Shown here: one piece after another, positions 37,372 to 45,880 of the stretch
Layout: the number at the start of each line of letters is the position of its first letter
Numbering within the stretch: the stretch's first letter is position 1
Program-made: the position numbers and the translations under genes
Assembly (NCBI RefSeq): GCF_004403945.1
Contig: NZ_SOHM01000031.1
Coordinates: forward strand, 1-64,000
From: Cryobacterium lactosi
GTDB lineage: Bacteria > Actinomycetota > Actinomycetes > Actinomycetales > Microbacteriaceae
Reading direction: 5' to 3'
DNA length: 64,000 bases
Notes under the pieces: generated by a model
What the model was told of the DNA's origin: nothing
The model's database searches: none
Seen by the model: only the letters and a program-made list of their open reading frames with translations

Positions 37372-37449
37372 ATGACGCCGACCCCTTCTCCCAATTTGGA
37401 TGTGATTGTGGCAGCGTCTACCCAGCCATGGTGGGGTATTCCGGTGTGA
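37372..37449 (+). pseudogene. Truncated third membrane paralogue
   Basis: A 25-codon frame ending in STQPWWGIPV matches the N terminus of paralogue B (PAPWWGVPMV) and then stops. Immediately downstream the sequence becomes the 3' part of a DUF1801 gene, so this is a recombination junction rather than a real small gene. Confidence 0.55.
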
Positions 37450-37457
37450 CGCACTTG

Positions 37458-37660
37458 CGGACAAACCCCTGACCGACCTGCAGCGCTCTGTGAAGTGGGT
37501 ATGGCGTACTAACGTGTCGTCGACGGCTGGTGCTTCAGCCGCGGTGACTTTGCCGGCCACGTCAAGAGCATGTTTATTGACGGTGCCGCGCTGGACCCGG
37601 TACCGCCAGCGACGCCGGTGGGGATGGGCAAGTCGACGCGGGGTGTGGAGCTGGTCGTTT
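37458..37660 (+). pseudogene. DUF1801 gene fragment, 3' part
   Basis: About 200 nt related to 54210-54420 of the intact gene: GACCTGCAGCGCTCTGTGAAG, GACGGCTGGTGCTTCAG, GCCGGCCACGTCAAG and GGGATGGGCAAGTCGACG all match closely. It begins where the fragment at 27290-27446 ends, with about 22 nt overlap. Frameshifts near 37505-37515 and the lack of a start make it non-functional. Confidence 0.75.
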
Positions 37661-37700
37661 CTGACCCTGTTGGCGTGTGTCTAGTCGACAGATGACTTGG

Positions 37701-38159
37701 CTACTTCGAGGAAACCAGTTGCAAGTTTCCGTCCTGGTCAAATTCAATGTTGTCCTTGAACCATCGGCGCGCTCGGCGACGATCCGAGTGCCAGAACAAC
37801 AAGCGCGAGTTAGTCGCGGCGGCGACCCTCACACGCTCGGTTCGGTCTGCCCTCGCCAGCGCGTCACTCTGAAGTGCAAGCCAAAACACCATCGGTTTGT
37901 CCTTTCGCGGGAGCACCGCGAACAGCCTCATGGCCGAGCTAGCGATCTCGATATCAGGCCGAGAATACATCCGAACGATCACCGGTCGCGCCTCAACGAC
38001 AGGCACACGCTCGAGCGCATCCTGCACCCGACTCACGGCCTGCGCAACTCGCTCGCGGCGCGCATGGGCACTCTTCACAAACTCTGCCGCGGCGTAAGTC
38101 ACGGCAGCACCCAACGCGGGTATGCCGGCGGCGATGAGTGCGACAGCAGCAGTATCCAT
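37701..38159 (-). CDS. Small membrane-anchored protein
   Basis: A 152-aa protein. It has an N-terminal membrane segment (about 5-27), a charged linker (KSAHARRERVAQ) and a mixed domain containing SSAMRLFAVLPRKDKPMVFW. The plan resembles the 35401/35958 pair, but I see no strong sequence match. The role is unknown. It is the first of a run of small leftward membrane genes. Confidence 0.65.
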   Translation of the reverse strand: MDTAAVALIAAGIPALGAAVTYAAAEFVKSAHARRERVAQAVSRVQDALERVPVVEARPVIVRMYSRPDIEIASSAMRLFAVLPRKDKPMVFWLALQSDALARADRTERVRVAAATNSRLLFWHSDRRRARRWFKDNIEFDQDGNLQLVSSK

Positions 38160-38226
38160 GCCCCGATGCTAGCGGCCGCCAAAATGACTCCCAGCCCGTG
38201 CCTGACACCGGCTCACCTTCGAATGG

Positions 38227-38655
38227 CTAGGCGGCGGGCAAGTACAGCGCCCAGACGCTCGCGATCGTCGAGGCAACAAGGCCAATTCCGACGATCATTG
38301 CGTTCCCACCATTCCCTTTGGCAGCGAATCGAAGCGCCCGAATAACGGCACGATCGCCAGTCGGATCCGCATTGAGGCCATTCGGCGTGATGAGCCCCTC
38401 AGCCTTGAAAAGTGCATCAAACTTCTCATTCACCTCATTGCGACGCCGGTTTACTTTCTCATTGCGGCTCCCCGCAAGCTCGTAGTGCGACGCTTCTTCG
38501 AGCCATTCATCAAACAACCGCGCGCTTGTTGCAAGCCCAGCCTCTTGAACTCGGATAGTTTGATTCGCGCGTCGGACCAACAAGAAGGCGCCGAGCACGG
38601 GCAAAACGAGCCCCGCTGCGTAGAGGATGATCACGACAATTCGGGCAAAGTCCAT
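38227..38655 (-). CDS. Small two-TM protein
   Basis: A 142-aa protein with membrane segments at about 5-27 and 118-138 and a charged helical region between (RRRNEVNEKFDALFKAEG). Unrecognised. Both termini are probably on the same side of the membrane. It belongs to the leftward run of small membrane genes. Confidence 0.65.
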   Translation of the reverse strand: MDFARIVVIILYAAGLVLPVLGAFLLVRRANQTIRVQEAGLATSARLFDEWLEEASHYELAGSRNEKVNRRRNEVNEKFDALFKAEGLITPNGLNADPTGDRAVIRALRFAAKGNGGNAMIVGIGLVASTIASVWALYLPAA

Positions 38656-38805
38656 CCCTGGATCATTCCACAGGCGTGGACGCTGAAGCAGCCCCAGAGC
38701 GGTGGTCCTCGATCGGGATCTGATGTCTGGCCTGGTCCAGGCCGGCGCCGGGGCGAAAGCACGCGGGCCCGGCCGCAGAGCTCTTACTCCGCCCGTGTCT
38801 TAATC

Positions 38806-39039
38806 TCACTTACCGAATCGAATTAGCACGCGATTAGGGCCTTCAGCGGCAACAGCATCATCCACAAACTTGCGGGTGTCGGCAGAGCCTGCAATTCGTT
38901 GCATTTTCCTGGTTGCCAGCGTACCGGCGATAAGCAAGATCAAGGATGTGCCCATGCATAGGACGGAGAGCACAGTGCTCTGCATTGTGCTGAATTCGAC
39001 ACCGCTGATTTTTTCGCCGAACCCACCGATCAGCGTCAA
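38806..39039 (-). CDS. Small membrane protein
   Basis: A 77-aa protein with one hydrophobic segment (STVLSVLCMGTSLILLIAG) and a short charged tail. TTG 39039 overlaps the TGA of the short frame upstream, suggesting coupling. Unrecognised. Confidence 0.5.
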   Translation of the reverse strand: MTLIGGFGEKISGVEFSTMQSTVLSVLCMGTSLILLIAGTLATRKMQRIAGSADTRKFVDDAVAAEGPNRVLIRFGK

Positions 39040-39170
39040 ACAAGGCTAGCCGCGAGCATGATTCGTACTGTTTGCAGCCGCAATGGCTTGAGATACCAAA
39101 AATAGATCTCCTCAGTCACATCCTCGATGAAGCTGTCCGCGAGCTTCTGGGCACGGGATACATCTGCCAT
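39036..39170 (-). CDS. Possible 44-aa leader protein
   Basis: Frame from ATG 39170 (MADVSRAQKLADSF...) with an amphipathic C terminus ending MLAASLV. Its stop overlaps the TTG of the next gene. The codon pattern is plausible but the length makes it uncertain. Confidence 0.35.
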   Translation of the reverse strand: MADVSRAQKLADSFIEDVTEEIYFWYLKPLRLQTVRIMLAASLV

Positions 39171-39427
39171 GCCTGCGCGAGTTGCGACGAGTCGTTCGAG
39201 AACACGAAGCCACGACCGCTCGCCCACACTGTGGCGCCTGCTGCAAGCGGAAGTCCGAGTACTGCTGCTGATCCTTGCCAATCCATTCGGTCAACCTAGA
39301 GGGTCGCCGCCAACAGTCAGCCGCTCGCCAGCACCAACCCTCAAGGTCGACGCAGCGGTCGGCACGGTGTGAACACACCGCGACGCCGGCAACGCACTGC
39401 ACACGTTGCAAGCGGACGAGTGGCTCC

Positions 39428-39799
39428 CTACTTCACAAGCGAGATGACCAAGGCGGCCGCGGCAAACGCCAGCGAGGCCACTGTGCACCACAGCGTCCAG
39501 ACAGCCAGCCTTTGCGTGCGCCTTTCAGACTCAGCTGAACGCACTTCGGCTCGCTCCGCGCTGAGCCGCGTCTGTTCTGCAAGTTCCAAACTCTTGCTCA
39601 TCGCATCCACAAGCTCTTCAATTCCGGATGCGGTCACCTCAGACGCAAGCGCTGTGCGGCCCTGTGTTGCCAGGCCCTCCTTCCGCTGTGCAGCTGCAGC
39701 GCGCTCTCGTGCTACACGCTGGAGGTTGGCAAGGCTTTCGTTACCTAGCCGCATTGCCTCTGCTGCAGCATTTGCTGCCGACTGTCCCGCATTTGTCAT
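39428..39799 (-). CDS. Tail-anchored coiled-coil protein
   Basis: A 123-aa protein. Residues about 1-95 are alanine-, glutamate- and arginine-rich and probably coiled coil (KSLELAEQTRLSAERAEV). The last 25 residues are a single membrane segment ending in ISLVK, so it is likely tail-anchored facing the cytoplasm. Unrecognised. Confidence 0.6.
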   Translation of the reverse strand: MTNAGQSAANAAAEAMRLGNESLANLQRVARERAAAAQRKEGLATQGRTALASEVTASGIEELVDAMSKSLELAEQTRLSAERAEVRSAESERRTQRLAVWTLWCTVASLAFAAAALVISLVK

Positions 39800-39858
39800 G
39801 CTTCAAGTCTGCCAATCCCCGGCGCACGATCAAGGCCCAGAAACGGGGGCGCGTAAGA

Positions 39859-40251
39859 GTGAGCCTGCAGAACAAATCGACCAGAGGAATGACGAAGCTC
39901 AGCGCCGAACTCTTTGAAGGCGACTCGAAGCTGAGCGTTGCTCGTTGGTCCAGCAACAAGACAACGTTCGAGTTTTCGCTTGGCCCCTTCGGCGTAGACG
40001 TCGACAGCGGCACTATCGGACCACTCGAGGTCGCTGTAGGTTTGAGAGCTTCGTTGCGCAGCTGTACTCGCGGCTCAATCGGACCCGAGCATCATCGTGC
40101 TCAACATCGATGAACAACTCCTCGTGGAGCCATGGCAGCGGCCGTTGAACCTCCACCCCGACTGTGGAGGACTCGCGGAGCCACTCGTGTCATCGCCGCC
40201 CATATGGGCGCTCTCTCGCAGTGTCGTCAAGGCCGCAGACTGCCTCGATTG
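39859..40251 (+). pseudogene. Frameshifted gene remnant
   Basis: Three consecutive frames read like one protein: KLSAELFEGDSKLSVARW ... IGPLEVAVG, then FESFVAQLYSRLNR, then DPSIIVLNIDEQLLVEPW, ending in a TGA at 40249-40251. Joining them needs two frame changes, near 40040 and 40080. It may be a decayed gene, or sequencing errors may have broken a real one. The family is not recognised. Confidence 0.35.
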
Positions 40252-40289
40252 ACTGCGCGTTGATCCTCAAGCCTGACGGAGGCCGAAGC

Positions 40290-40295
40290 TACGCT
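40290..40295 (+). promoter_or_regulatory. -10 element before the EcsC-like gene
   Basis: TACGCT lies 7 nt before ATG 40303, giving a leaderless transcript; there is no Shine-Dalgarno sequence. Confidence 0.4.
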
Positions 40296-40302
40296 TAGGC
40301 CC

Positions 40303-41178
40303 ATGGCCGAGAACAAAGAGATTGAAAATGCTGGATCAAAGTTCACACAGTTACTCGACGCTGCGGCAAGATTGCCAGGCGTGCGCATCAACAGGGCCTC
40401 CTACCTGCGTGCCGCGCTAAAGCGGCATTGTTCCGAAGAACAGATCGAGAGGGCGATCGCCGAGAGCCCAGCGGCCGCGGGCATTCCATTCGGAGTCATC
40501 ACATCGGCAGCCAACGACTCGATCGGGTACGAAACAGCAAAGGTCACCGCGCTCTCAGCCGCTGCCGGGATACCCGGCGGGTTTGCCATGATCGGCACTG
40601 TGCCAGCGGACCTTGCGCAGTACTTCGGCCACGTGCTCCGCATCGCCCAGAAACTTGCCTATATCTACAGCTGGCCCAACTTATTTGCCGACGACGGCGA
40701 GGGCGACGAACTCGACGACGCCACGGAGGGCATTCTCACGCTCTTCGTAGGGGTGATGTTTGGGCTCCAGATGGCCCAGGGTGGCGTGGCGAAAGTGGCG
40801 AACATGATGGCCGCTCAGGCGCTGAAGAAGTTGCCGCAGCAAGCTCTCACCAAGGGGGCTATCTACCCAGTGGTCAAGAAAGTTGCGGCGTACCTTGGAG
40901 TCAGAATGACGAAGCAGATCTTTGCTGGCGGTGTAGCCAAGATCATTCCCGTCCTTGGGGCCGTGCTCTCGGGGGGCCTCACCCTTGCAACCTTCTTGCC
41001 CATGTCCAAGCGGCTCCAAAAGCACCTTGCCACCTTGGAACTTACGAAGCCAGGCCATCGAGCTGAAGAGGAAGATATCATTGACGCGACAGTTGTCGAC
41101 GACGTTCCGCAGGACGAATTCGATCAGTCAGAGCTGACAGGCACCGCTGACTCCTCGGAACTGGTGGAACAGCCCTAA
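40303..41178 (+). CDS. EcsC-like protein
   Basis: A 291-aa protein with alternating glycine-rich hydrophobic helices (SAAAGIPGGFAMIGTVPADL, and later KIIPVLGAVLSGGLTLATFL) and an acidic tail. The pattern of an amphipathic, weakly membrane-associated protein with PADLAQYFGHVLRIAQKLAYIY fits the EcsC family, named after a Bacillus ABC-transporter operon gene of unclear biochemical role. It is transcribed alone and lies among island genes. Family assignment is moderate. Confidence 0.65.
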   Translation: MAENKEIENAGSKFTQLLDAAARLPGVRINRASYLRAALKRHCSEEQIERAIAESPAAAGIPFGVITSAANDSIGYETAKVTALSAAAGIPGGFAMIGTVPADLAQYFGHVLRIAQKLAYIYSWPNLFADDGEGDELDDATEGILTLFVGVMFGLQMAQGGVAKVANMMAAQALKKLPQQALTKGAIYPVVKKVAAYLGVRMTKQIFAGGVAKIIPVLGAVLSGGLTLATFLPMSKRLQKHLATLELTKPGHRAEEEDIIDATVVDDVPQDEFDQSELTGTADSSELVEQP

Positions 41179-41553
41179 CGAAGGACTTGCCGGCTGAGCG
41201 TTCGAACAGGGCGGCGCCGATGAGCGCGGTCGCTTCCGCCTCTTGATCAGCACGCTGTGAGACATCCTGTCCACGATGTCATGAGATCGTGTGTCCACGA
41301 GGTGTTGAGACAGGACACTCAAAACTTGTGAGTGCTTCAGCAGGGTCCATTGGTACACAGTAGGTGCCGACGCCGGGGGTGGTGTCTCATCCTCGTTGGC
41401 GTTGTAGCGATAGTCGCGTGGTATTTCTCCTGCAGGAGCTACACGGCCCTGGATGGGAGGCCGCATCGACGGGTACCGCGGGGCGATTCCCGCCCCGGCT
41501 TGGGGGTGATGAGTCCGTTGCGGGTGGTGGATGCGCACTGCAATAGTACGGAT
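41179..41553. other. Intergenic region with repeats of possible insertion-sequence origin
   Basis: No supported gene. Near 41250-41325 the motif (T)GAGACA(T)CCTGTCC(A)CGA and GTGTCCACGA occur several times, ending in GTTGAGACAGGACAC. Arrays like this precede some actinobacterial transposase genes, but no transposase is present, so a decayed end is possible. Confidence 0.3.
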
Positions 41554-41913
41554 ATGACTTTCACGTTGGCAAAGCAATACGGTACAAAGCATGGGCTCAT
41601 CGAGCAATCCTCGCGCTTTCCACAAGGCGTGCAAGCGCTCAAAACCTTGGTAGGTGCTGATGTATGGGCAGAGTTTGACTGGAAGGCGCACGACCACAGC
41701 GCCTTCGATCACACACGCGTATTCGTAAAGAGTCCCAACGCAAGATTCAAGGCGTGGCGGGTGGGCTTCGGACCGTACCCGCCTACAGCTGACCGGACGG
41801 TCCTTCAAGAAGTTGCTGACCTTCTCCATATCAGTGTCTCCCTAGGAGACGAAGCACACCGAACATACTCCGTACCCGCGACCATGCCAGTGATGTACTT
41901 TCGCCGGAGTTGA
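41554..41913 (+). CDS. Hypothetical 119-aa protein
   Basis: A small soluble protein (MTFTLAKQYGTKHGL...) with VWAEFDWKAHDHSAFDHT in the middle. Unrecognised. ATG 41554 is used because the longer frame upstream is rich in cysteine and arginine and looks non-coding; ATG 41509 is also possible. Confidence 0.45.
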   Translation: MTFTLAKQYGTKHGLIEQSSRFPQGVQALKTLVGADVWAEFDWKAHDHSAFDHTRVFVKSPNARFKAWRVGFGPYPPTADRTVLQEVADLLHISVSLGDEAHRTYSVPATMPVMYFRRS

Positions 41914-42135
41914 CGTTCTCGGGTCCAGCCCGCCAGTATCTCGCTTAGAGGAGCCGGGGTGGACGATCTGCGACGAGTCAAACGAGCGAGAGAACATCCC
42001 GGTCGACCACAACGCGGTGAGCTCTACGAAGCCGATCCATGTCTGCTCGCCCTGGGGCACGGCCAGCGCGGGGCAACCTGAACCCGAGCCGTCGTTCCGT
42101 CGCGAGGGAGCGGCCACCGGGCCAGGACAATCACG

Positions 42136-42706
42136 TCAAGCCGCAACTCGCGTGGGCCGGTACCTCAAAGCGACTGCCCCCGACCGGAACTCATGGCGGT
42201 CCACTAGTTCGAGTTGGATGTGCTCACGCAGTCCGGCGAGCAACGTCGGCCCGTGTCCGGCCAGGACCGGCTGCACAAGGAATTCGTACTCGTCGATCAA
42301 CCCCAGATTTGCCAACGCTAGGGGGAGCGTCACGCCACCGACCCACAGGCCCTCGCCTGGCTCCTGTTTGAGCTGCCGAACCGCGTGCCCCAGGTCAACC
42401 TCGCACCAGCTCGGCATTCCAATCGACCTCGCTCAGTGTGCTCGACACGACGTACTTCTTCGCCCCGTCGATGGTCTCGGAGAACGGTTTCTGCCATTCA
42501 TCCATCCAATCAGGCCACGCGCCCGTGGCCGGCTTCTGCCACGCCGATGCCATCATCTCGTAGGTCACCCGGCCGAACAGCAGGGCATCGGCTCGCGCCA
42601 GCTGAGCGGTCCAGTAGCGCATCGACTCCTCGTCCGGAGGGAGTCCTGCCTCTTGATGGCAGCAGCCGTCCAGCGTGACGTTGATCGAGTATCGGAGCGG
42701 TCTCAT
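42136..42706 (-). pseudogene. Frameshifted dihydrofolate reductase family gene (RibD C-terminal type)
   Basis: Near full-length copy of the intact gene at 50522-51109. The N-terminal part (MRPLRYSINVTLDGC ... NAELVRG) and the C-terminal part (LGHAVRQLKQEPGEGLWVGG ... LRYRP) lie in different frames. The break is one extra base near 42400, where the intact gene reads GTCGCCTCG and this copy GTCAACCTCG. Otherwise the protein identity is very high. Confidence 0.85.
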
Positions 42707-43109
42707 CTCGTTGCCCTCCCTTAATGCGCACAGACGGTCAGCCAGGCCACGTCCCAGCTTGAACTGCTCATGGCGAGCGTAATCTGCCCCGCCGTTTAAG
42801 GGCAGCGTCAGCGCTGCTCATTGAGGTTCCTTCCGTGGGCAGAAGGCCCAGCTTAGATGGCGGGTTGCCCGAGCTCGGGGTTCTCCCCAGCGGCGGCGAG
42901 CCGAGAGTGTTTGAGGAAACGGCTCGGCCGGCAACAATCGTGTGGCGGTATGTGCGACGCGGCCTATCTCAGCGATTTGAGCCCTCGGCCCATGTCGCAA
43001 GGCACGAGGGCGCTCGGTGCCACTCTTCAACCGGCGATCCGAATGGAGTCCCCAACCGGGCTCCAGAGCTATGTTGCATATTCAGGTAAAGCGGCAGCGC
43101 TGCGCCTAT
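42707..43109. other. Intergenic region without recognisable genes
   Basis: About 400 nt with only short frames of no family character. It resembles decayed mobile DNA; I see no transposase motif or clear terminal repeats. Confidence 0.3.
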
Positions 43110-44159
43110 TCATAGCCATATCGACAGGGGCGCTTTGCGGCCAGTAAGTCGCGCCCAGTACGCGTGCCCCAGTGCTAGGCCTACGGATGTGAGGGTCAGG
43201 TTTCGGAATCCCGTGGCGTCAGAATCCCACATTTCTACAAGCGGTTTGAGTGCCGGAACGTGCGAGACGGCCTCTGTTGCAATTTCATCTTCCGACATCC
43301 GACCAATGCTCATGAGGGGACGCACCATTTCGAGATCCGACTCAAGCCCTGCTCCCTTCAGCCGGTCCGGAAGCTCCTCTTCGGCTATAAGGTTTAGCTG
43401 AATATTCTCGGGATTGCGGATGCAAGGCACCACAAGGTTGGCTCCCTGGAGTCTCGCCAACAACTCACCTTCAACAGTTGTCTCTGGGAATCCGTTCGTG
43501 AACAAGCCTTCGCTGCCCGAACAGGTCGCCGCACCGAAGCTCACCGAGCTGATCGAAATAGTTCCGACTCCTACGTACTCCATGTGCTGATAGTCCGCGT
43601 GACGGTTTGGGACATTAGTCCCAAGCGCCACCACCACCTCTTCGAACCGGGTGTAGAACATTTCAGGAGTCCCGGAGCCAACGTCTCTGGTGTACCGCAA
43701 GAAGAACACCCACGCGACCGCTCTTCGTTGTTGCTCTGTCAACTTGGGTGCCGATAGAATCGCCTCGTTAAGGGCGAGCGTCCGAAGGTCACGATCGGTC
43801 TGGCCAGCACGTGTCGCCAAGAGATCAATCAGGGCTTCCTTCAAGTCCTCCTCACCTGAGCGGGCGTACTCCTTCTGCGCCTCGAACAGAACGCTCTGCA
43901 TATCTGGTTCGGCGAGGCTTTCCGCGCTTTTCGGATTGGTGATGCTCAGCTTGTCGAGGAAGTCGTTGGTTATTTCTTCAGCGCGGCTAACGGCTACGGC
44001 CTGCGCAAGTCCGCGCAGTTCAAGGGCGTTTGCCGTGAAGACGTCTAGAGCTACTTGGCGCGCCTCCGCCATGGTGAGGCCGTGCAGGTGAACGTCCCTA
44101 CCGGCCTGTAGGTTCGTTGATCCCTCGCCGCCGGTCTGATCTAGCGGTACTTTACTCAT
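43110..44159 (-). CDS. LPO_1073/Vpar_1526-like protein with N-terminal QAGRD motif
   Basis: A 349-aa protein. The N terminus holds DQTGGEGSTNLQAGRDVHLH, followed by a helical region (ALELRGLAQAVAVSRAEE) and a mixed C-terminal domain. The N-terminal pattern and length recall the family named LPO_1073/Vpar_1526, of unknown function; the assignment is from memory of that pattern. ATG 44159 overlaps the stop of the upstream membrane gene. That upstream protein ends in a very similar motif, so the two products may act together. Confidence 0.65.
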   Translation of the reverse strand: MSKVPLDQTGGEGSTNLQAGRDVHLHGLTMAEARQVALDVFTANALELRGLAQAVAVSRAEEITNDFLDKLSITNPKSAESLAEPDMQSVLFEAQKEYARSGEEDLKEALIDLLATRAGQTDRDLRTLALNEAILSAPKLTEQQRRAVAWVFFLRYTRDVGSGTPEMFYTRFEEVVVALGTNVPNRHADYQHMEYVGVGTISISSVSFGAATCSGSEGLFTNGFPETTVEGELLARLQGANLVVPCIRNPENIQLNLIAEEELPDRLKGAGLESDLEMVRPLMSIGRMSEDEIATEAVSHVPALKPLVEMWDSDATGFRNLTLTSVGLALGHAYWARLTGRKAPLSIWL

Positions 44160-44448
44160 CGTCGCCTCTGACTCCCATGTTAATGTCCCGTCCAGCCTGG
44201 TAATTTCTGGACCGACGCCCAGACTTCTGGCGTTGCGTGCCAACAAAACCGTCGTTCGTAAGGGGAAGGACTAGTCCGATCACGACGACCAACAGGCCGC
44301 TCCCAGTTATCGCGATCCCCAACCAACCGGGCCAGGTCCAAAAGTCTCCGTCCGCTTCTCTGGTGAGTAGGAAGAATCCAATTGCAAGGGCGCCACCCAG
44401 GCTAGCGATGACTCCTCCCACCTGCAGGAGACGATCTGACCACGACAT
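44152..44448 (-). CDS. Two-TM protein with C-terminal QAGRD motif
   Basis: A 98-aa protein with membrane segments at about 10-28 and 42-64. A cytoplasmic tail ends in SRNYQAGRDINMG, nearly the motif found at the N terminus of the next protein (STNLQAGRDVHLHG). It overlaps the downstream gene by 8 nt. It may tether that partner to the membrane through the shared motif; this is inference. Confidence 0.68.
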   Translation of the reverse strand: MSWSDRLLQVGGVIASLGGALAIGFFLLTREADGDFWTWPGWLGIAITGSGLLVVVIGLVLPLTNDGFVGTQRQKSGRRSRNYQAGRDINMGVRGDDE

Positions 44449-45179
44449 CCCTCCACCATACTGGTGCTGATTAGGACAATTTCAGGATTGACCCCGTTCA
44501 CGGTTTTGTGTGTGTGTGCTTCTGTGTATGTCTGTCGACTTTGTCGAGGGGGGGACGGCAACTAGGCTCCCAGGGCGATTGGCCAACAGTTTGTTGGCCG
44601 ATTTGGCTCTGTCATTTCCAGGCTTGCGCGATGCCTGCACGTATTCCTCAATCGGGAGAAACCTTTCATGCCTTGGAATTCGGCTCGCAAGGCATCAGCC
44701 AGTTGGTTGAGGGCGGCTGTGCCTGAGCCGCCTCGTGCTTAGCGTAGGTTGCGGGCGTTGCTGATGTTCCAGTACAAGCCGAGGAGGTCTGTGTTTATGC
44801 GGCGTTGAGCACGGAGACGGGCGCCGCGGGCGCAGTTGTCTGGAGACGGTCGCATGCTGCCACTGCTGGGTGTGGGATGGTAAGCATATGCACTCTTCAG
44901 AGCAGAAGATTGAGCTCTAAACCGATGATTTCCGTGTTGTAGTTTGCTTCGCCGCGGCGGGCCCTCTCGAAGCCCTGTTATTTGTTCCAGCGGAGCCGTC
45001 CATGCGATCCGCGACCGGCAGTGGCCGCAGTGAAGGCATTTGCCAATGGCGGACGTCGGTCGAACGTCATCGGGATTGGGGTCAGATGCGATGGAGCGCC
45101 AGAAGGATGCCGCTGGTTCGGTCGCGTCTTGGAATGCCACGGCTCACGGCCCGAAATGCTCTCGCGTGATGGATCGCAC
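44449..45179. other. Gene-poor stretch with a possible DUF1016 fragment
   Basis: No intact gene. On the minus strand near 44740-44830 the frame reads ARLRAQRRINTDLLGLYWNI and then stops. That resembles the N-terminal start of YhcG/DUF1016 nucleases. The rest shows only unsupported frames, and a TG-rich tract lies at 44505-44530. Confidence 0.35.
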
Positions 45180-45287
45180 TGCCGTTTTGACCGATCCAGT
45201 AGCGCGTCGATTCTTCGTCCGGGGGAGTCCTTGCCTCGTGATGTCAGCAGCCGTCGAGCGTGACGTTGATCGAGTATCGGAGTGGTC
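45180..45287 (-). pseudogene. 5' fragment of a dihydrofolate reductase family gene
   Basis: About 108 nt matching the first 35 codons of the intact gene at 51109 (GTGACGTTGATCGAGTATCG on the plus strand is identical in both), with one-base shifts. Homology to the 51-kb locus continues through the next 420 nt up to the att sequence. Confidence 0.75.
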
Positions 45288-45674
45288 TCATCGCGTTGCT
45301 CTCTTTTGATGCGCACCCCGCGTTCGTCGGGCCGTTCTTGACCGATTGTCGGTGCTGTGTCTCAAAATCGCGCCTAGCTCATAGTGCCGCCGTAATGCGA
45401 GCCAGACCGAGACCGAGCGCACGACCGATCGCCATCACCGGCGATGCTCGTCACATGCGGCGGCACATGGGGGAAGAGGTTGAGAGGGGGCTCGTGATAG
45501 CGCTCAATACGGGGTTCACAAGGTCATCATTTACTCATCTAATTCATCTCTATTTGACCCAAAACGATGACCTACAATTGGAGACAGTGAACCGCCCGGT
45601 TCCCTGTAAACACAGGGGAATCCGCGAGTATCCGGACAATTTCGGCTTCAACCGAATTAAGGCTGCAGCCTTCC
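45288..45674 (+). repeat. Diverged duplicate of 51110-51502
   Basis: Together with the preceding fragment and the att sequence, this stretch aligns over its length with the region downstream of the intact reductase gene. Shared islands include GAGCGCACGACCGATCGCCA, TTCATCTCTAT, CCCAAAACGATG and CCCTGTAAACACA. I see no gene in it. It is the right end of the first island. Confidence 0.75.
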
Positions 45675-45707
45675 GGGGGTCGCAGGTTCAAATCCTGTCA
45701 GCCCGAC
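45675..45707 (+). repeat. attR of the first island
   Basis: 33-bp perfect copy of 25065-25097, the 3' end of tRNA-Pro. The interval between the copies is about 20.6 kb and includes the integrase. Confidence 0.92.
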
Positions 45708-45710
45708 ATT

Positions 45711-45755
45711 TAGCCCCGGATTTACGCGCAAGTAACGTAGTCCGGGGCTTTGTCG
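45711..45755 (+). terminator. Hairpin after attR
   Basis: AGCCCCGGA and TCCGGGGCT enclose about 25 nt and are followed by TTGTCGTTT. It occupies the place of a tRNA terminator, as expected if an earlier element once began here. The nearby repeats AGTCAGGA (45775-45800) could be integrase arm sites, but no integrase gene remains. Confidence 0.5.
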
Positions 45756-45880
45756 TTTCAGGCCAGTCAGGATTTAGTCAGGATGACTTCAGGCGGTCAG
45801 GACAAACCCTGACCGAGTACTTCGGCTTGCTTGGCTTCCACGGCCCTAGAGGTCGTGAGGATTACAAGAGAAGGTGGCGA

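Noticed and set aside
41250..41325. Insertion sequence end
   Set aside because: Repeated GAGACA/TGTCC motifs are present, but there is no transposase and no matching second end, so I do not call an IS.
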